A DNA stretch of 34,067 nt from Pseudomonadota bacterium (GTDB lineage Bacteria > Pseudomonadota > Alphaproteobacteria > Rhodospirillales > Magnetospirillaceae), in NCBI GenBank assembly GCA_021782815.1, contig JAJXUO010000031.1, positions 1-34,067 of the forward strand, in the 5' to 3' direction. The position numbers and the translations under genes were made by a program. Below are positions 1 through 9,800 of the stretch, in pieces. The notes below the pieces were generated by a model that saw nothing but the letters and a program-made list of their open reading frames with translations, was not told the DNA's origin and ran no database searches. Position 1 is the stretch's first letter. Each line of letters begins with the position of its first letter.

Positions 1-67
1 TCGGTTTGATCCTTAGGTTCGGTGTTCGGTCTCGCAACCAAACCTTACCGAAGATCTTCGATGACCT

Positions 68-120
68 CCCAGGGGATGATGCCTCCGGGCGCTACGCACC
101 CTACGCCCTCATCCCCTGGG
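68..120. repeat. 53-nt intergenic hairpin
   Basis: A 12-bp perfect inverted repeat (CCCAGGGGATGA at 68-79, its complement at 109-120) encloses a second perfect pair, GGGCG/CGCCC, around a short CTACGCACCCTACG core. It lies in the 274-bp non-coding leader before the nitroreductase. There is no T-run on either side, so it is not an ordinary terminator. It looks like a REP or MITE-type extragenic palindrome; the family is not identified. Confidence 0.55.
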
Positions 121-181
121 AAACCCTGTTACACCACTCTGTGGGACGCGACCTCACCCTGTGCCGAGACCGGGGCGGTAA

Positions 182-200
182 AAGCCGTCAGCGGGGGTGA
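182..200 (+). repeat. Copy A of a 19-nt dispersed inverted repeat
   Basis: AAGCCGTCAGCGGGGGTGA here recurs exactly, in opposite orientation, at 6727-6745. A GGGGCGG-type stretch lies on the same side of both copies, and a GGGAAAAAATCCC motif lies near both (242-254 and 6697-6709). One copy is upstream of the nitroreductase and the other upstream of icmF. Function unknown. Confidence 0.6.
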
Positions 201-274
201 GCGATCGCGGCATCGACCTGGGGGGACGGAGCCATTAGCATGGGAAAAAATCCCATCTCCAGGAGGCTTCCGCG

Positions 275-982
275 ATGACGTCGTTTTCCGATCTTCCCCC
301 CGCCCGCTGCGACGTGTTCCAGGCCATGCGGAGCCGCCGTTCGGTGCGCGCCTTTTCCGACCGGCCGGTGGAGCGCCGGGTGGTGGAGCAGATTCTGGAA
401 CTGGCGGCGCGGGCGCCCTCGGGCACCAATATCCAGCCCTGGCGGGTGTGGGTGCTGTCGGGGCGGCCGTTGCGCGATCTTACCGCCCGCATCACCGCCG
501 CCCATGCCGCCGACGAACCCGGCCATGCCGAGGAATATGCCTATTATCCCGATCAGTGGGTGGATCCTTACCTCACCCGGCGGCGCACTCTGGGGCGCGA
601 GCTTTACCGCCTGGTGGGCATCGCCAAGGGCGATACCGAGGCCATGAAGCGCCAGCACGGCCGCAATTACAGTTTCTTCGGGGCGCCGGTGGGGCTGTTC
701 ATCACCATCGACCGCGCCATGAACACCGGCAGCTGGTTCGATCTCGGCACCTTCCTGCAGTCGGTCCTGCTGGCGGCGCGCGGTTTCGGCCTGCACAGCT
801 GCCCGCAGCAGTCGTTCTCGCAATATCACAAGATCATCCACCAGGATCTGGGCATTCCCGAGGATCAGATCATCGCCTGCGGCGTGGCCCTGGGCTACGA
901 GGATGAGACGGCGCCGGAAAACCGCCTGGAAACCGAGCGCGAGCCTTTGCAGGCCTTCGCCACCTTCAACTGGGAAGCGTAG
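275..982 (+). CDS. Nitroreductase-family FMN oxidoreductase
   Basis: A 235-residue protein of the nitroreductase fold, FMN-dependent, reducing nitro compounds, quinones or similar acceptors with NAD(P)H in the cytoplasm. The N-terminal RRSVRAF stretch (about residues 23-29) and APSGTNIQPW (about 47-56) are the usual FMN-phosphate and isoalloxazine contacts. Length is normal for the NfnB-like branch. The ATG at 275 follows AGGAGG at good spacing. The 3' end overlaps the convergent AraC-type gene by 17 bp. A palindromic GGGA-AAAAA-TCCC sits about 20 bp upstream of the start. The substrate cannot be told from sequence; proximity to an acyl-CoA island may be incidental. Confidence 0.9.
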   Translation: MTSFSDLPPARCDVFQAMRSRRSVRAFSDRPVERRVVEQILELAARAPSGTNIQPWRVWVLSGRPLRDLTARITAAHAADEPGHAEEYAYYPDQWVDPYLTRRRTLGRELYRLVGIAKGDTEAMKRQHGRNYSFFGAPVGLFITIDRAMNTGSWFDLGTFLQSVLLAARGFGLHSCPQQSFSQYHKIIHQDLGIPEDQIIACGVALGYEDETAPENRLETEREPLQAFATFNWEA

Positions 983-1988
983 CTTTCGTCAGCGCCCGGC
1001 GGTATTCGCCGGGATTGGCGCCGGTCCACTTCTTGAAAGCGCGGTGGAAGGCGCTGGTCTCGGCGAAGCCCAGCTCGGCGCCGATATCCATCACGCTCAT
1101 GCCGGTGCCGTTCAGCAGGTTGATGGCCATGTCGCGCCGCACCTGATCCTTGAGGCCCTGATAGTACTGCCCTTCCGAATCCAGGCGACGGCGGATGGTG
1201 GAGGTGGAGGTGCCGAGATCGCGGGCCAATTGCTCCAGGCTGGGCCAGTCGGCCGGGGCCATGCTGCCCAGGCGGCGCAGGATCTGAATGGTCATGCTGT
1301 CGCCGTTCTTGTACTGGAACAGCAGGTTTTCCGGGGCGTTGCTCAAAAACCCGCGCAGGCTTTCGGCGCGCCGCGCCACCGGCAGGGTGAGGACGCGGGC
1401 CTCCATGGCCAGGCCGGTGAAGGGCTGGCCGAAGGCTTGGTCGGAACAGAACAGCAGATCATATTCGCCGTGATGCGGCGGCTTCGGGTAGCAAAAAGCG
1501 GCGCGTTGGATGGCGATGCGGCGGTTGACCAGCCAGCAGGCCAGGCGATGGATGAACATCAGCATGGTTTCCTGGGCGAACACCCCCACCGGCCGCGCCG
1601 CGTCGCGCGGATGCAGGGCCAGCCACACCAGATCGCCGTCGCGCTTGAGCGAGCCGTACACCTCGTCCAATTGCAGGGCGTAATAGCGCAGGGCCAGATC
1701 CAGGGCTTTGTCCAGATGGTCGCAGTGGATCAGGATGCGGCACAGCATGGCGAAGCTGCCCACCTTCATGCGCCGCCGGTCCTGGCCGAAAAACTCGTCG
1801 TCCAGCACTTGCGCGGTCAGGCGCAGCAGCATGGCGTAACTGTCGGCGGATACCCGGGCATGGGGCAGGGCCGGCAGGGCCGGAGAAATCCCCGCCTGTT
1901 CCAGAATCTCGTCGCTGTCGAAACCGTGCCGCCGCACCCCTTCCAGCAACGGGGCGACGAAGGCGACGGAAATGGTGCTTTTTTCCAT
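966..1988 (-). CDS. AraC-family transcriptional regulator with Arabinose_bd-type N-terminal domain
   Basis: 340 residues from the preferred ATG at 1988 (MEKSTISVAF), which follows CAGGGAC; a TTG 66 bp further upstream is in frame but has no ribosome site. The N-terminal two-thirds matches the sensor domain of OruR/ArgR-like AraC proteins (Arabinose_bd, PF12625). The C-terminal about 100 residues are a double helix-turn-helix, ending in the typical ELGFAETSAFHRAFKKWTGANPGEYR. The gene is divergent from the 2154-6396 acyl-CoA operon across 165 bp, so it probably controls that operon. The ligand is unknown; a CoA-pathway intermediate or free acid is inference. The gene converges on, and slightly overlaps, the nitroreductase. 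Confidence 0.9.
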   Translation of the reverse strand: MEKSTISVAFVAPLLEGVRRHGFDSDEILEQAGISPALPALPHARVSADSYAMLLRLTAQVLDDEFFGQDRRRMKVGSFAMLCRILIHCDHLDKALDLALRYYALQLDEVYGSLKRDGDLVWLALHPRDAARPVGVFAQETMLMFIHRLACWLVNRRIAIQRAAFCYPKPPHHGEYDLLFCSDQAFGQPFTGLAMEARVLTLPVARRAESLRGFLSNAPENLLFQYKNGDSMTIQILRRLGSMAPADWPSLEQLARDLGTSTSTIRRRLDSEGQYYQGLKDQVRRDMAINLLNGTGMSVMDIGAELGFAETSAFHRAFKKWTGANPGEYRRALTKATLPS

Positions 1989-2153
1989 GAACGTCCCTGA
2001 GCGGCCGGCCTTTTCCCGAGCCGGTCCCGGCTTCGACAGTAACGGAAGTCGCAAAAGCTGTCAGGCGCTTTGATTGATCCAGGCATCGACCGCGCCGGTG
2101 CGAACCTCTTACCCTGCCGTCAAAAGCCAGTGGATTTAGGGAGAGCCGTCACC
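1989..2153. promoter_or_regulatory. Divergent promoter region, AraC regulator / acyl-CoA operon
   Basis: This 165-bp gap separates the starts of two divergent genes, so it must carry promoters for both and probably the binding site of the AraC-type regulator. I could not pick convincing -35/-10 boxes or repeats in it. GGGAGAG at 2140-2146 serves as ribosome site for the SDR at 2154. Confidence 0.5.
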
Positions 2154-2921
2154 ATGCAGATCGAAAACAGCGTCTTCGTCGTCACCGGCGCCAGCTCGGG
2201 CCTGGGGGCCGCCGTGGCCCGCATGATCACCGGCCAGGGCGGCCGCGTGGTCATCGCCGACGTCAACGAGGACGCCGGCACGGCCCTGGCCGCCGAATTG
2301 GGAGCGGGGGCCCGTTTCATCCGCACCGACGTCACCAGCGAGGCCAGCGGCCAGGCCGCCATCGACGGCGCCCTGTCGGCGTTCGGCGGGCTGAACGGCC
2401 TGGTCAATTGCGCCGGCATCTGCCCCGGCGAAAAGGTGGTGGGCAAGAACGGCCCCCACGCGCTGGAAACCTTCAGCCGCACCATCACCGTCAATCTGGT
2501 GGGCAGCTTCAACATGCTGCGTCTGGCCGCCGCCGCCCTGGCCGGGCAGGCCGCCAATGCCGACGGCGAGCGCGGGGTGATCATCAACACCGCCTCCATC
2601 GCCGCCTTCGACGGCCAGATCGGCCAGGCCGCCTATGCCGCCTCCAAGGGCGGCGTGGTGGGCATGACCCTGCCCATCGCCCGCGAACTGGCCCGTTCGG
2701 GCATCCGCGTCATGACCATCGCCCCCGGCATCTTCGCCACCCCCATGGTGGAGGCCATGCCGCAGGAGGTGCAGGACTCGCTGGGCAAGCTGGTGCCGTT
2801 CCCGCCGCGCCTGGGCCGCCCCGCCGAATTCGCCGCCCTGTGCCGCGCCATTGTCGAAAATCCCATGCTGAACGGCGAGGTCATCCGCCTCGACGGCGCC
2901 GTGCGCATGGCCGCCAAGTAA
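2154..2921 (+). CDS. Short-chain dehydrogenase, probable 3-hydroxyacyl-CoA dehydrogenase type II
   Basis: 255 residues starting at ATG 2154 behind GGGAGAG; an upstream in-frame extension lacks a ribosome site. Rossmann motif TGASSGLG at residues 11-18, NAG-type motif (NCAG) near 86-89, catalytic Ser148, Tyr161 and Lys165 (YAASK) all present. The APGIFATPM segment and overall look match the HSD17B10 / type II 3-hydroxyacyl-CoA dehydrogenase branch, which oxidises 3-hydroxyacyl-CoA, including 2-methyl-3-hydroxybutyryl-CoA, with NAD+. It is first in an operon with thiolase, acyl-CoA dehydrogenase and CaiB-type genes (gaps 29, 17 and 3 bp), which supports a beta-oxidation role. Exact substrate is inferred. 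Confidence 0.88.
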   Translation: MQIENSVFVVTGASSGLGAAVARMITGQGGRVVIADVNEDAGTALAAELGAGARFIRTDVTSEASGQAAIDGALSAFGGLNGLVNCAGICPGEKVVGKNGPHALETFSRTITVNLVGSFNMLRLAAAALAGQAANADGERGVIINTASIAAFDGQIGQAAYAASKGGVVGMTLPIARELARSGIRVMTIAPGIFATPMVEAMPQEVQDSLGKLVPFPPRLGRPAEFAALCRAIVENPMLNGEVIRLDGAVRMAAK

Positions 2922-2950
2922 TCATTTCAAAGGGTTAAGGAAACAGAGCC

Positions 2951-4138
2951 ATGAGCAAGCAGGATCCCATCGTTATCGTTGGCGCCGCCCGCACCCCCAT
3001 GGGCGGTTTTCAGGGCGATCTCAAGGATCTGGCCGCGCCCCGCCTGGGCGCCGCCGCCATCGCCGCCGCCATCGCCCGCGCCGGTGTGGCGCCCGAGGCC
3101 GTGCAGGAAGTGATCATGGGCTGCGTGCTGCCGGCCGGTCTGGGCCAGGCTCCGGCCCGCCAGGCCTCGCTGGGCGCCGGTCTGCCGCTGGCGGCGGGCT
3201 GCACCACCGTCAACAAGATGTGCGGTTCGGGCATGAAGGCCGCCATGCTGGCCCACGACCTTTTGCTGGCCGGCAGCGCCGAGGTGATGGTGGCGGGCGG
3301 CATGGAAAGCATGAGCAACGCCCCCTACCTGCTGGACAAGGCGCGCGGCGGCTACCGCATGGGCCACGGCAAGGTGCTGGACCACATGTTCCTCGACGGC
3401 CTGGAAGACGCCTACGACAAGGGCCGCCTGATGGGCACCTTCGCCGAGGAATGCGCGCAAAGCTACGGCTTCAGCCGCGAGGCGCAGGACGATTGGGCCA
3501 TCACCTCGCTGACCCGCGCCCAGAAGGCCATCGAAGGCGGCCTGTTCGCCGATGAGATCGTGCCGGTGACGGTGAAGGCCGGCAAGACGGACAAGGTGAT
3601 CGCCTCCGACGAGCAGCCGCCCAAGGCCAATCTGGAGAAGATCCGCACCCTGCGTCCGGCCTTCCGCGAGGGCGGCACGGTGACGGCGGCCAATTCCAGC
3701 TCCATCTCCGACGGCGCCGCCGCCCTGGTGATGATGCGCCGCTCCCAGGCCGAGGCGCGGGGGCTGGCCCCCATCGCCACCATCCTTGGGCACGCCACCT
3801 TCGCCGACAAGCCCGGCCTGTTCCCCACCGCCCCCATCGGCGCCATGAAGGCGCTGTTCGCCAAAACCGGCTGGAGCCGGGAGCAGGTGGATCTGTTCGA
3901 GGTGAACGAAGCCTTCGCCGTGGTGGCCATGGCCGCCCTGCGCGATCTGGGCCTGCCCGCCGAGAAGGTCAACGTGCATGGCGGCGCCTGCGCCCTGGGC
4001 CATCCCATCGGCGCGTCCGGCGCGCGCATCGTCGTTACCCTGCTGTCGGCCCTGCGCCGCTACGGCCTGAAGCGCGGCGTGGCCTCGCTGTGCATCGGCG
4101 GCGGCGAAGCCACGGCCATGGCCGTGGAACTGGCCTGA
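2951..4138 (+). CDS. Acetyl-CoA C-acyltransferase (thiolase)
   Basis: A 395-residue thiolase that cleaves 3-ketoacyl-CoA with CoA, or condenses acetyl-CoA in reverse. Catalytic Cys91 lies in NKMCGSGMK, His351 in GHPIGASG, and Cys381 in CIGGGEA, the complete catalytic set. Length is standard for the AtoB/PhaA/ACAT branch. With the neighbouring type II hydroxyacyl-CoA dehydrogenase and acyl-CoA dehydrogenase it could perform the last step of 2-methylbutyryl-CoA or butyryl-CoA degradation, giving acetyl-CoA plus propionyl- or acetyl-CoA (inference). ATG 2951 follows a weak AAGG ribosome site. Confidence 0.93.
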   Translation: MSKQDPIVIVGAARTPMGGFQGDLKDLAAPRLGAAAIAAAIARAGVAPEAVQEVIMGCVLPAGLGQAPARQASLGAGLPLAAGCTTVNKMCGSGMKAAMLAHDLLLAGSAEVMVAGGMESMSNAPYLLDKARGGYRMGHGKVLDHMFLDGLEDAYDKGRLMGTFAEECAQSYGFSREAQDDWAITSLTRAQKAIEGGLFADEIVPVTVKAGKTDKVIASDEQPPKANLEKIRTLRPAFREGGTVTAANSSSISDGAAALVMMRRSQAEARGLAPIATILGHATFADKPGLFPTAPIGAMKALFAKTGWSREQVDLFEVNEAFAVVAMAALRDLGLPAEKVNVHGGACALGHPIGASGARIVVTLLSALRRYGLKRGVASLCIGGGEATAMAVELA

Positions 4139-4155
4139 ACGGAGAGCCCCGCATC

Positions 4156-5283
4156 ATGCTGCTGACGGAAGAACAAACCCTGATTCAGGACATGGCCCGC
4201 CAGTTTGCCGCCGAGCAACTGGCGCCCCATTCGGCGGAGTGGGACCGGTTGTCCCACTTTCCCGCCGAAACGGTGCGCCAGATGGGCGAGCTGGGCTTTC
4301 TGGGCATGCTGCTGCCGGAGCAGTGGGGCGGCTCGGGCAGCGATTATCTCTCCTACGTGCTGGCGCTGGAGGAAATCGCCGCCGGCGACGGCGCCCTCTC
4401 CACGGTGATGAGCGTGCATAATTCGGTGGCCTGCACCCCCATCCTGCGGTTCGGCACCGAGGCGCAGAAGCAGCGCTTCCTGCCGCGCATGGCGGCGGGG
4501 GAATGGCTGGGCGGTTTCGCCCTCACCGAGCCCCATGCCGGGTCCGACGCCGCCAGCCTGAAGGTGCGGGCGGTGCGCGACGGCGATGCTTACGTGCTGA
4601 ACGGCACCAAGCAGTTCGTCACCTCGGGGCGCTCGGCCCGGGTGCTGATCGCCTTCGCCGTCACCGATGCCGCCGCCGGCAAGAAGGGCATCTCGGCCTT
4701 CATCGTTCCCACCGACAGCCCCGGCTATCACGTGGCGCGGGTGGAGGAGAAGATGGGCCAGCATGCCTCCGATACCTGCCAGATTGTCTTCGAGGATCTG
4801 CGCCTGCCGGCCGATCTGCGCCTGGGCGCCGAGGGCGAGGGCTATAAGATCGCTCTCTCCAACCTGGAGGGCGGGCGCATCGGCATCGCCGCCCAGGCGG
4901 TGGGCATGGCCCGCGCCGCCTTCGAGGCGGCCCGCGACTATGCCCGGGACCGCGTCACCTTCGGCAAGCCGCTGCTGGAGCATCAGGCCATCGCCTTCAA
5001 GCTGGCCGACATGAAAACCCGGCTGACGGCGGCCCGGCTGATGGTGCACAACGCCGCCCGCCTGCGCGATGCCGGCCAGCCCTGCCTGACCGAGGCCTCC
5101 ATGGCCAAACTGTTCGCCTCGGAAATAGCCGAGGAGGTGTGTTCGGCCGCCATCCAGGTGCATGGCGGCTACGGCTATCTGGCCGATTATCCGGTGGAGC
5201 GGCTTTATCGCAATGTGCGCATCACCCAGATCTACGAAGGCGCCAGCGAGATCCAGCGCATGCTGATCGCCCGGAGCCTGTAG
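4156..5283 (+). CDS. Acyl-CoA dehydrogenase (short/branched-chain type)
   Basis: 375 residues from ATG 4156, 17 bp after the thiolase stop and preceded by GGAGAG. FAD-dependent alpha,beta-dehydrogenation of acyl-CoA, passing electrons to ETF. Signatures: [14 protein letters not shown] (flavin/substrate loop), [16 protein letters not shown], and catalytic base Glu361 in [10 protein letters not shown] near the C-terminus, the position used by short-, medium- and branched-chain enzymes (not the isovaleryl/long-chain position). Operon context suits a 2-methylacyl-CoA or butyryl-CoA substrate, but the exact chain length cannot be read from sequence. Confidence 0.92.
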   Translation: MLLTEEQTLIQDMARQFAAEQLAPHSAEWDRLSHFPAETVRQMGELGFLGMLLPEQWGGSGSDYLSYVLALEEIAAGDGALSTVMSVHNSVACTPILRFGTEAQKQRFLPRMAAGEWLGGFALTEPHAGSDAASLKVRAVRDGDAYVLNGTKQFVTSGRSARVLIAFAVTDAAAGKKGISAFIVPTDSPGYHVARVEEKMGQHASDTCQIVFEDLRLPADLRLGAEGEGYKIALSNLEGGRIGIAAQAVGMARAAFEAARDYARDRVTFGKPLLEHQAIAFKLADMKTRLTAARLMVHNAARLRDAGQPCLTEASMAKLFASEIAEEVCSAAIQVHGGYGYLADYPVERLYRNVRITQIYEGASEIQRMLIARSL

Positions 5284-5286
5284 GCG

Positions 5287-6396
5287 ATGCCCGGCCCCTT
5301 GAGCGGTTTCAAGGTGGTGGAACTGGCGGGCCTCGGCCCGGCGCCGTTCTGCGCCATGCTGCTGGCCGACATGGGGGCCGAGGTGCTGCGCATCGACCGC
5401 ATCGGCGGCGTCGATCTTTTGGGGCAGCGCCACGATGTGCTGGCCCGGGGCCGCCGCTCCGCCGCCTTCGATCTGAAGCACCCCCGGGCGGCGGCGGCCC
5501 TGCTGCGGCTGATCGCCCAGGCCGACGCCCTGGTGGAAGGCTTCCGCCCCGGGGTGATGGAGCGGCTGGGCCTGGGGCCCGAGGCCTGCCTGGAACGCCA
5601 GCCCCGCCTGGTCTACGGCCGCATGACCGGCTGGGGCCAGGAGGGACCGCTGGCCAGCCGCGCCGGGCACGATATCAACTATATCGCCCTCACCGGGGCG
5701 CTGCACGCCATCGGCGGCGAGGCCCCGGTGCCGCCGCTCAATCTGGTGGGCGATTTCGGCGGCGGCGGCCTGCTGCTGGCCTTCGGCCTGCTGGCGGCGC
5801 TGCTGCATGCGCAGAAAACCGGCCAGGGTCAGGTGGTGGACGCCGCCATGACCGATGGCGCGGCGCTCCTGATGGCGATGATCTACAGCCTGAAGGGCAA
5901 CGGCGCCTGGAGCAACCGGCGCGGCGACAATCTGTTCGACGGCGGCCTGCCGCTCTACGGCACCTACCGCTGCCGCGACGGCAAATGGCTGGCGGTGGGG
6001 CCGCTGGAACCGCAGTTCGCCGCCCGCTTCCTGCAAGAGCTGGGGCTGGAGGGCCAGGACCCGCGCGCCCCCGCCCTGCGCGCCGCCCTGACCGACAGTC
6101 TGGCCCAGCGCGACCGCGACGACTGGTGCGCCCATTTCGACGGGCTGGACGTGTGCGTGGCCCCGGTGCTGGACCTGGACGAGGCCCCGGCCCATCCGCA
6201 CAACCGCGCCCGCGAAACCTTTATTGCGCGCGACGGCGTGGTGCAACCGGCCCCGGCGCCGCGCTTCAGCCGCACCCCGGCCACCCTGGGAGCGCCGCCG
6301 CCCCGCCCGGGCCAGGATACCGGCGCCGCCCTGGCCGACTGGGGCTTCGCGCCCGACGAGATCGCGGATTTGTTGGCGGCGGGCGTGATCGCCTGA
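5287..6396 (+). CDS. CaiB/BaiF family protein, probable alpha-methylacyl-CoA racemase
   Basis: 369 residues, starting 3 bp after the acyl-CoA dehydrogenase stop, so translationally coupled. Class III CoA-transferase fold. The residues used by alpha-methylacyl-CoA racemase are all present: His128 in AGHDINY, Asp156 in LVGDFGGG, and Glu241 in LEPQF. This favours racemase (interconverting 2R- and 2S-methylacyl-CoA) over CoA transferase, where a single Asp carries the CoA. In the operon it would supply the 2S epimer that acyl-CoA dehydrogenases need. Last gene of the operon; a terminator follows at 6505. Confidence 0.87.
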   Translation: MPGPLSGFKVVELAGLGPAPFCAMLLADMGAEVLRIDRIGGVDLLGQRHDVLARGRRSAAFDLKHPRAAAALLRLIAQADALVEGFRPGVMERLGLGPEACLERQPRLVYGRMTGWGQEGPLASRAGHDINYIALTGALHAIGGEAPVPPLNLVGDFGGGGLLLAFGLLAALLHAQKTGQGQVVDAAMTDGAALLMAMIYSLKGNGAWSNRRGDNLFDGGLPLYGTYRCRDGKWLAVGPLEPQFAARFLQELGLEGQDPRAPALRAALTDSLAQRDRDDWCAHFDGLDVCVAPVLDLDEAPAHPHNRARETFIARDGVVQPAPAPRFSRTPATLGAPPPRPGQDTGAALADWGFAPDEIADLLAAGVIA

Positions 6397-6410
6397 CGCC
6401 CCGAAGAGTC

Positions 6411-6434
6411 ACCGTTGGGGTGGTTGCCAACGGT
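6411..6434. repeat. 8-bp stem-loop after the acyl-CoA operon
   Basis: ACCGTTGG (6411-6418) and CCAACGGT (6427-6434) form a perfect stem with an 8-nt loop, 14 bp after the operon stop. No T-run follows, so it could be an mRNA 3'-end stabiliser or operator; nothing more can be said. Confidence 0.4.
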
Positions 6435-6504
6435 GTTGAGGCCGGTTCTGTCTTAGATTTTCGGCAAAACCGGCGGATTGTGTCCCTGATCAACCGACCT
6501 TGCG

Positions 6505-6536
6505 GGCCGGGTGGAGCTCCACCCGGCCTCTTTTTC
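6505..6536 (+). terminator. Rho-independent terminator of the 2154-6396 operon
   Basis: A perfect 24-nt palindrome (GGCCGGGTGGAG / CTCCACCCGGCC, 6505-6528) is followed by TCTTTTTC. It separates the SDR-thiolase-ACAD-racemase operon from the icmF unit. Confidence 0.85.
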
Positions 6537-6651
6537 GGGTTCGCCAAAGCCGTGCCTGGGGGCGGCGGGCCGTCACGGGAGGGGCGTCGGCGCCGCGCTC
6601 CTCCGCAAACAGACGGAACGACCGCGCCGCCACGCGGCGGCGGCAACAAGA

Positions 6652-6679
6652 GTGTTCCCCGCAGGCGCGGGAATGAAGC
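6652..6679. repeat. Solitary REP-like or type I-E CRISPR-repeat-like sequence
   Basis: GTGTTCCCCGCA (6652-6663), GGC, then GCGGGAATGAAGC form a short palindromic unit. It resembles both the widespread TTCCCGC...GCGGGAATGA extragenic palindromes and type I-E CRISPR repeats. No second copy is present at 61-bp spacing on either side and no cas gene is in the window, so a REP-like element or a relic single repeat is favoured over an array. Confidence 0.45.
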
Positions 6680-6726
6680 TATGCGGCTGGATGTGGGAAA
6701 AAATCCCTGGTGTCTGGTAAAATAAT

Positions 6727-6745
6727 TCACCCCCGCTGACGGCTT
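6727..6745 (-). repeat. Copy B of a 19-nt dispersed inverted repeat
   Basis: Exact reverse complement of 182-200. It lies in the icmF leader, about 95 bp upstream of the start. A CCGCCCC-type stretch at about 6759-6765 corresponds to the GGGGCGG stretch next to copy A after a roughly 10-nt indel, so the shared element is longer than the exact match. Confidence 0.6.
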
Positions 6746-6839
6746 GCGACATGGCTTGCCGCCCCTCTCAGGCCCTAACGTTCAGGCTAAGCAATCCCGC
6801 GGTGTCACGCGGAGGCAACGCCACTGGAAGGAACGCCCC

Positions 6840-9800
6840 ATGCCCCACGCTTTGAAGGATAAGGCCCTTGCCGCCGTCCCGGCGCCGTCGAAGGTTCGCT
6901 TCATCACGGCCACCAGTCTGTTCGACGGGCATGACGCCTCCATCAACATCATGCGCCGCCTGTTGCAGCAGGGCGGGGTGGAGGTGATCCATCTGGGGCA
7001 CAACCGCTCGGTGGAGGAGATCGTCACCGCCGCCGTGCAGGAGGATGTGCAGGGCATCGCCATCAGTTCCTATCAGGGCGGGCATATCGAGTTCTTCAAA
7101 TACATGATCGATCTTCTGCGCCAGAACGATGCCGGGCATATCCGCGTCTTCGGCGGCGGCGGCGGCGTGATCGTGGCCGCGGAAATCCGCGAGCTGGAGG
7201 CCTACGGCGTCGAGAAGATCTATTCGCCGGAAGACGGCCAGGCCCTGGGCCTGCAGGGCATGATCGACGATGTCATCCGCCGGTCGCGCATCGCGGCGCC
7301 GCGCAGCTTTCCCAACGGTCTGGCCGGGCTCGAAGCCCCCGACCGCCGCCTGCTGTCGCAGCTGATTTCCGAACTGGAGAACGGCACCCTCTCCACCACG
7401 TTGTCCGATCAGATCGCCCAGCGCGCCCATGATGTGAAGGTGCCGGTGCTGGGCATCACCGGCACCGGCGGCGCCGGCAAGTCGTCGCTGACCGACGAAC
7501 TGATCCGCCGCTTCCGCCTCGACCGGCCGGAGGTGGCCATCGCCATCATCGCCGTCGATCCCTCCAAGCGCAAAACCGGCGGCGCCCTGCTGGGCGACCG
7601 CATCCGCATGAACGCCATCGGCGGGCGCACCTATATGCGCTCGCTGGCCACCCGCAACGCCGGCAGCGAGATTCCCGCCCAGGTGCCGCAGATCGTCGAT
7701 CTGTGCAAGCTGGCCGGCTTCGATCTGATCATCGTCGAAACCCCCGGCATCGGTCAGGCCGATTCCGCCGTGTCGGAGCTGGGCGATCTGTCGCTTTACG
7801 TGATGACCCCGGAATTCGGCGCCGCCAGCCAGCTGGAAAAGATCGACATGCTCGATCACGCCGACGTGGTGGCCATCAACAAGTTCGACCGCAAGGGCGG
7901 CCAGGACGCCCTGCGCGACGTGCGCAAGCAGGTGCAGCGCAACCATCAGGCCTTTTCCACCCCGGCCGAGGCCATGCCGGTGTACGGCACCATCGCCTCG
8001 CGCTTCAACGACGACGGCGTCACCGCCCTCTATCACGGCCTCCTGGAGGCGTTGACCGGGCGCGGCTTCACCCTGCCGGAGAGCCATCTGCCCAAGCCCG
8101 CCGACAAGGCCTCGTCGGTGGCCACCGCCATCGTGCCCCCGGCCCGCGCCCGCTATCTGGCCGAGATCGCCGACGCCGTGCGCGGCTATCACAGAAAGGC
8201 GGCGGCGCAGGTGGGGCTGGTGCGCACCGTGCAGGCCCTGCACCTCTCGGTGGCGCATATGGAAAAATGCGGCCTGGATCTGTCGGCGCTGACCGCCGAG
8301 GCGGCCGAGCTGGAGCGCCAGGTCGATCCCCATAACCGCAAGATGCTGGATATGTGGCCGCAGGTGAAGGAAAGCTACGCCGGCGACGATTACGTGGTGA
8401 AGATCCGCAACAAGGAGATCCGCACCCGGCTCACCAGCACCTCGCTGTCGGGCAGCAAAATCCGCAAGGTGGTGCTGCCGCCGTTCGAGGATCAGGGCGA
8501 GCTTCTGCGCTGGCTGTTGCGCGAGAACGTGCCGGGCAGCTTCCCCTATACCGCCGGGGTGTTCGCCTTCAAGCGCGAGAACGAGGATCCCACCCGCATG
8601 TTCGCCGGCGAGGGCGACGCCTTCCGCACCAATGCCCGCTTCAAGCTGCTGTCGAAGGACGCCCCGGCCACCCGCCTGTCCACCGCCTTCGATTCGGTGA
8701 CGCTCTACGGCTGCGATCCCGACGAACGCCCCGACATTTACGGCAAGATCGGCAATTCCGGCGTGTCCATCGCCACCCTGGACGACATGAAGGTGCTCTA
8801 TTCGGGCTTCGATCTCTGCGCCCCTTCCACCTCGGTCTCCATGACCATCAACGGCCCGGCCCCCATCATCCTGGCGCTGTTCTTCAATACCGCCATCGCC
8901 CAGCAGATGGAAAAGTTCGAGGCCGAGAACGGCCGCCAGCCCACCGACGACGAGGAGGCCAAGATCCGCGAATGGACGCTGGCCTCGGTGCGCGGCACCG
9001 TGCAGGCCGACATTCTGAAAGAGGATCAGGGCCAGAACACCTGCATCTTCTCCACCGATTTCGCCCTGAAGATGATGGGCGACATCCAGGAGTTCTTCGT
9101 TCACAACAAGGTGAACAATTTCTATTCGGTGTCCATCTCGGGCTACCATATCGCCGAGGCCGGGGCCAATCCCATCTCGCAGCTGGCCTTCACCCTGGCC
9201 AACGGCTTCACCTACGTGGAAAGCTATCTGGCGCGCGGCATGCACATCGATGATTTCGCGCCCAATCTGTCGTTCTTCTTCTCCAACGGCATGGATCCGG
9301 AATATTCGGTGATCGGCCGGGTGGCGCGGCGCATCTGGGCCGTGGCCATGCGCGACAAGTACGGCGCCAACGAGCGCTCGCAGAAGCTGAAATACCACAT
9401 CCAGACCTCGGGCCGCTCGCTGCACGCCCAGGAGGTGGATTTCAACGATATCCGCACCACCCTGCAGGCCCTGATCGCCATCTACGACAACTGCAATTCC
9501 CTGCACACCAACGCCCACGACGAGGCCTACACCACGCCGACGGCGGAATCGGTGCGCCGCGCCATGGCCATCCAGTTGATCATCAACCGCGAATGGGGGG
9601 TGGCCAAGAACGAGAACCCCAACCAGGGCTCGTTCTTCCTGGAGGAGCTGACCGATCTGGTGGAAGAGGCGGTGCTGGCCGAGTTCGAGCGCATCGCCGA
9701 TCGCGGCGGCGTGCTGGGAGCCATGGAAACCGGCTATCAGCGCGGCAAGATCCAGGACGAATCCCTCTATTACGAGCATCTGAAGCACGACGGCAGCTAT

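Larger units (their letters stand above)
6537..6839. other. Leader of icmF, repeat-bearing, no gene
   Basis: About 300 bp without a credible gene. It holds the REP/CRISPR-like unit at 6652-6679, a GGGAAAAAATCCC motif at 6697-6709, an AT-rich patch around 6715-6728, and the inverted 19-nt repeat at 6727-6745. The icmF promoter must lie here, but I see no clear -35/-10 pair and no B12-box of a cobalamin riboswitch. Confidence 0.5.

Noticed and set aside
1-274. tRNA or small RNA gene at the left edge
   Set aside because: No tRNA arms, SRP, 6S or RNase P core recognised; only a hairpin and a repeat.
4060-6246. 728-codon antisense frame over the ACAD and CaiB genes
   Set aside because: Shadow translation with no recognisable domain; both sense genes have complete catalytic sets.
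6590-6760. CRISPR array
   Set aside because: Only one repeat-like unit; no copy at the expected spacing either side and no cas gene.
6690-6840. Cobalamin riboswitch upstream of icmF
   Set aside because: CACCCCCGCTGACGG and GGGAA/GGTG stretches recall parts of the core, but the B12 box and the ordered helices are absent, and the same stretch recurs at 182-200 in reverse as a repeat.
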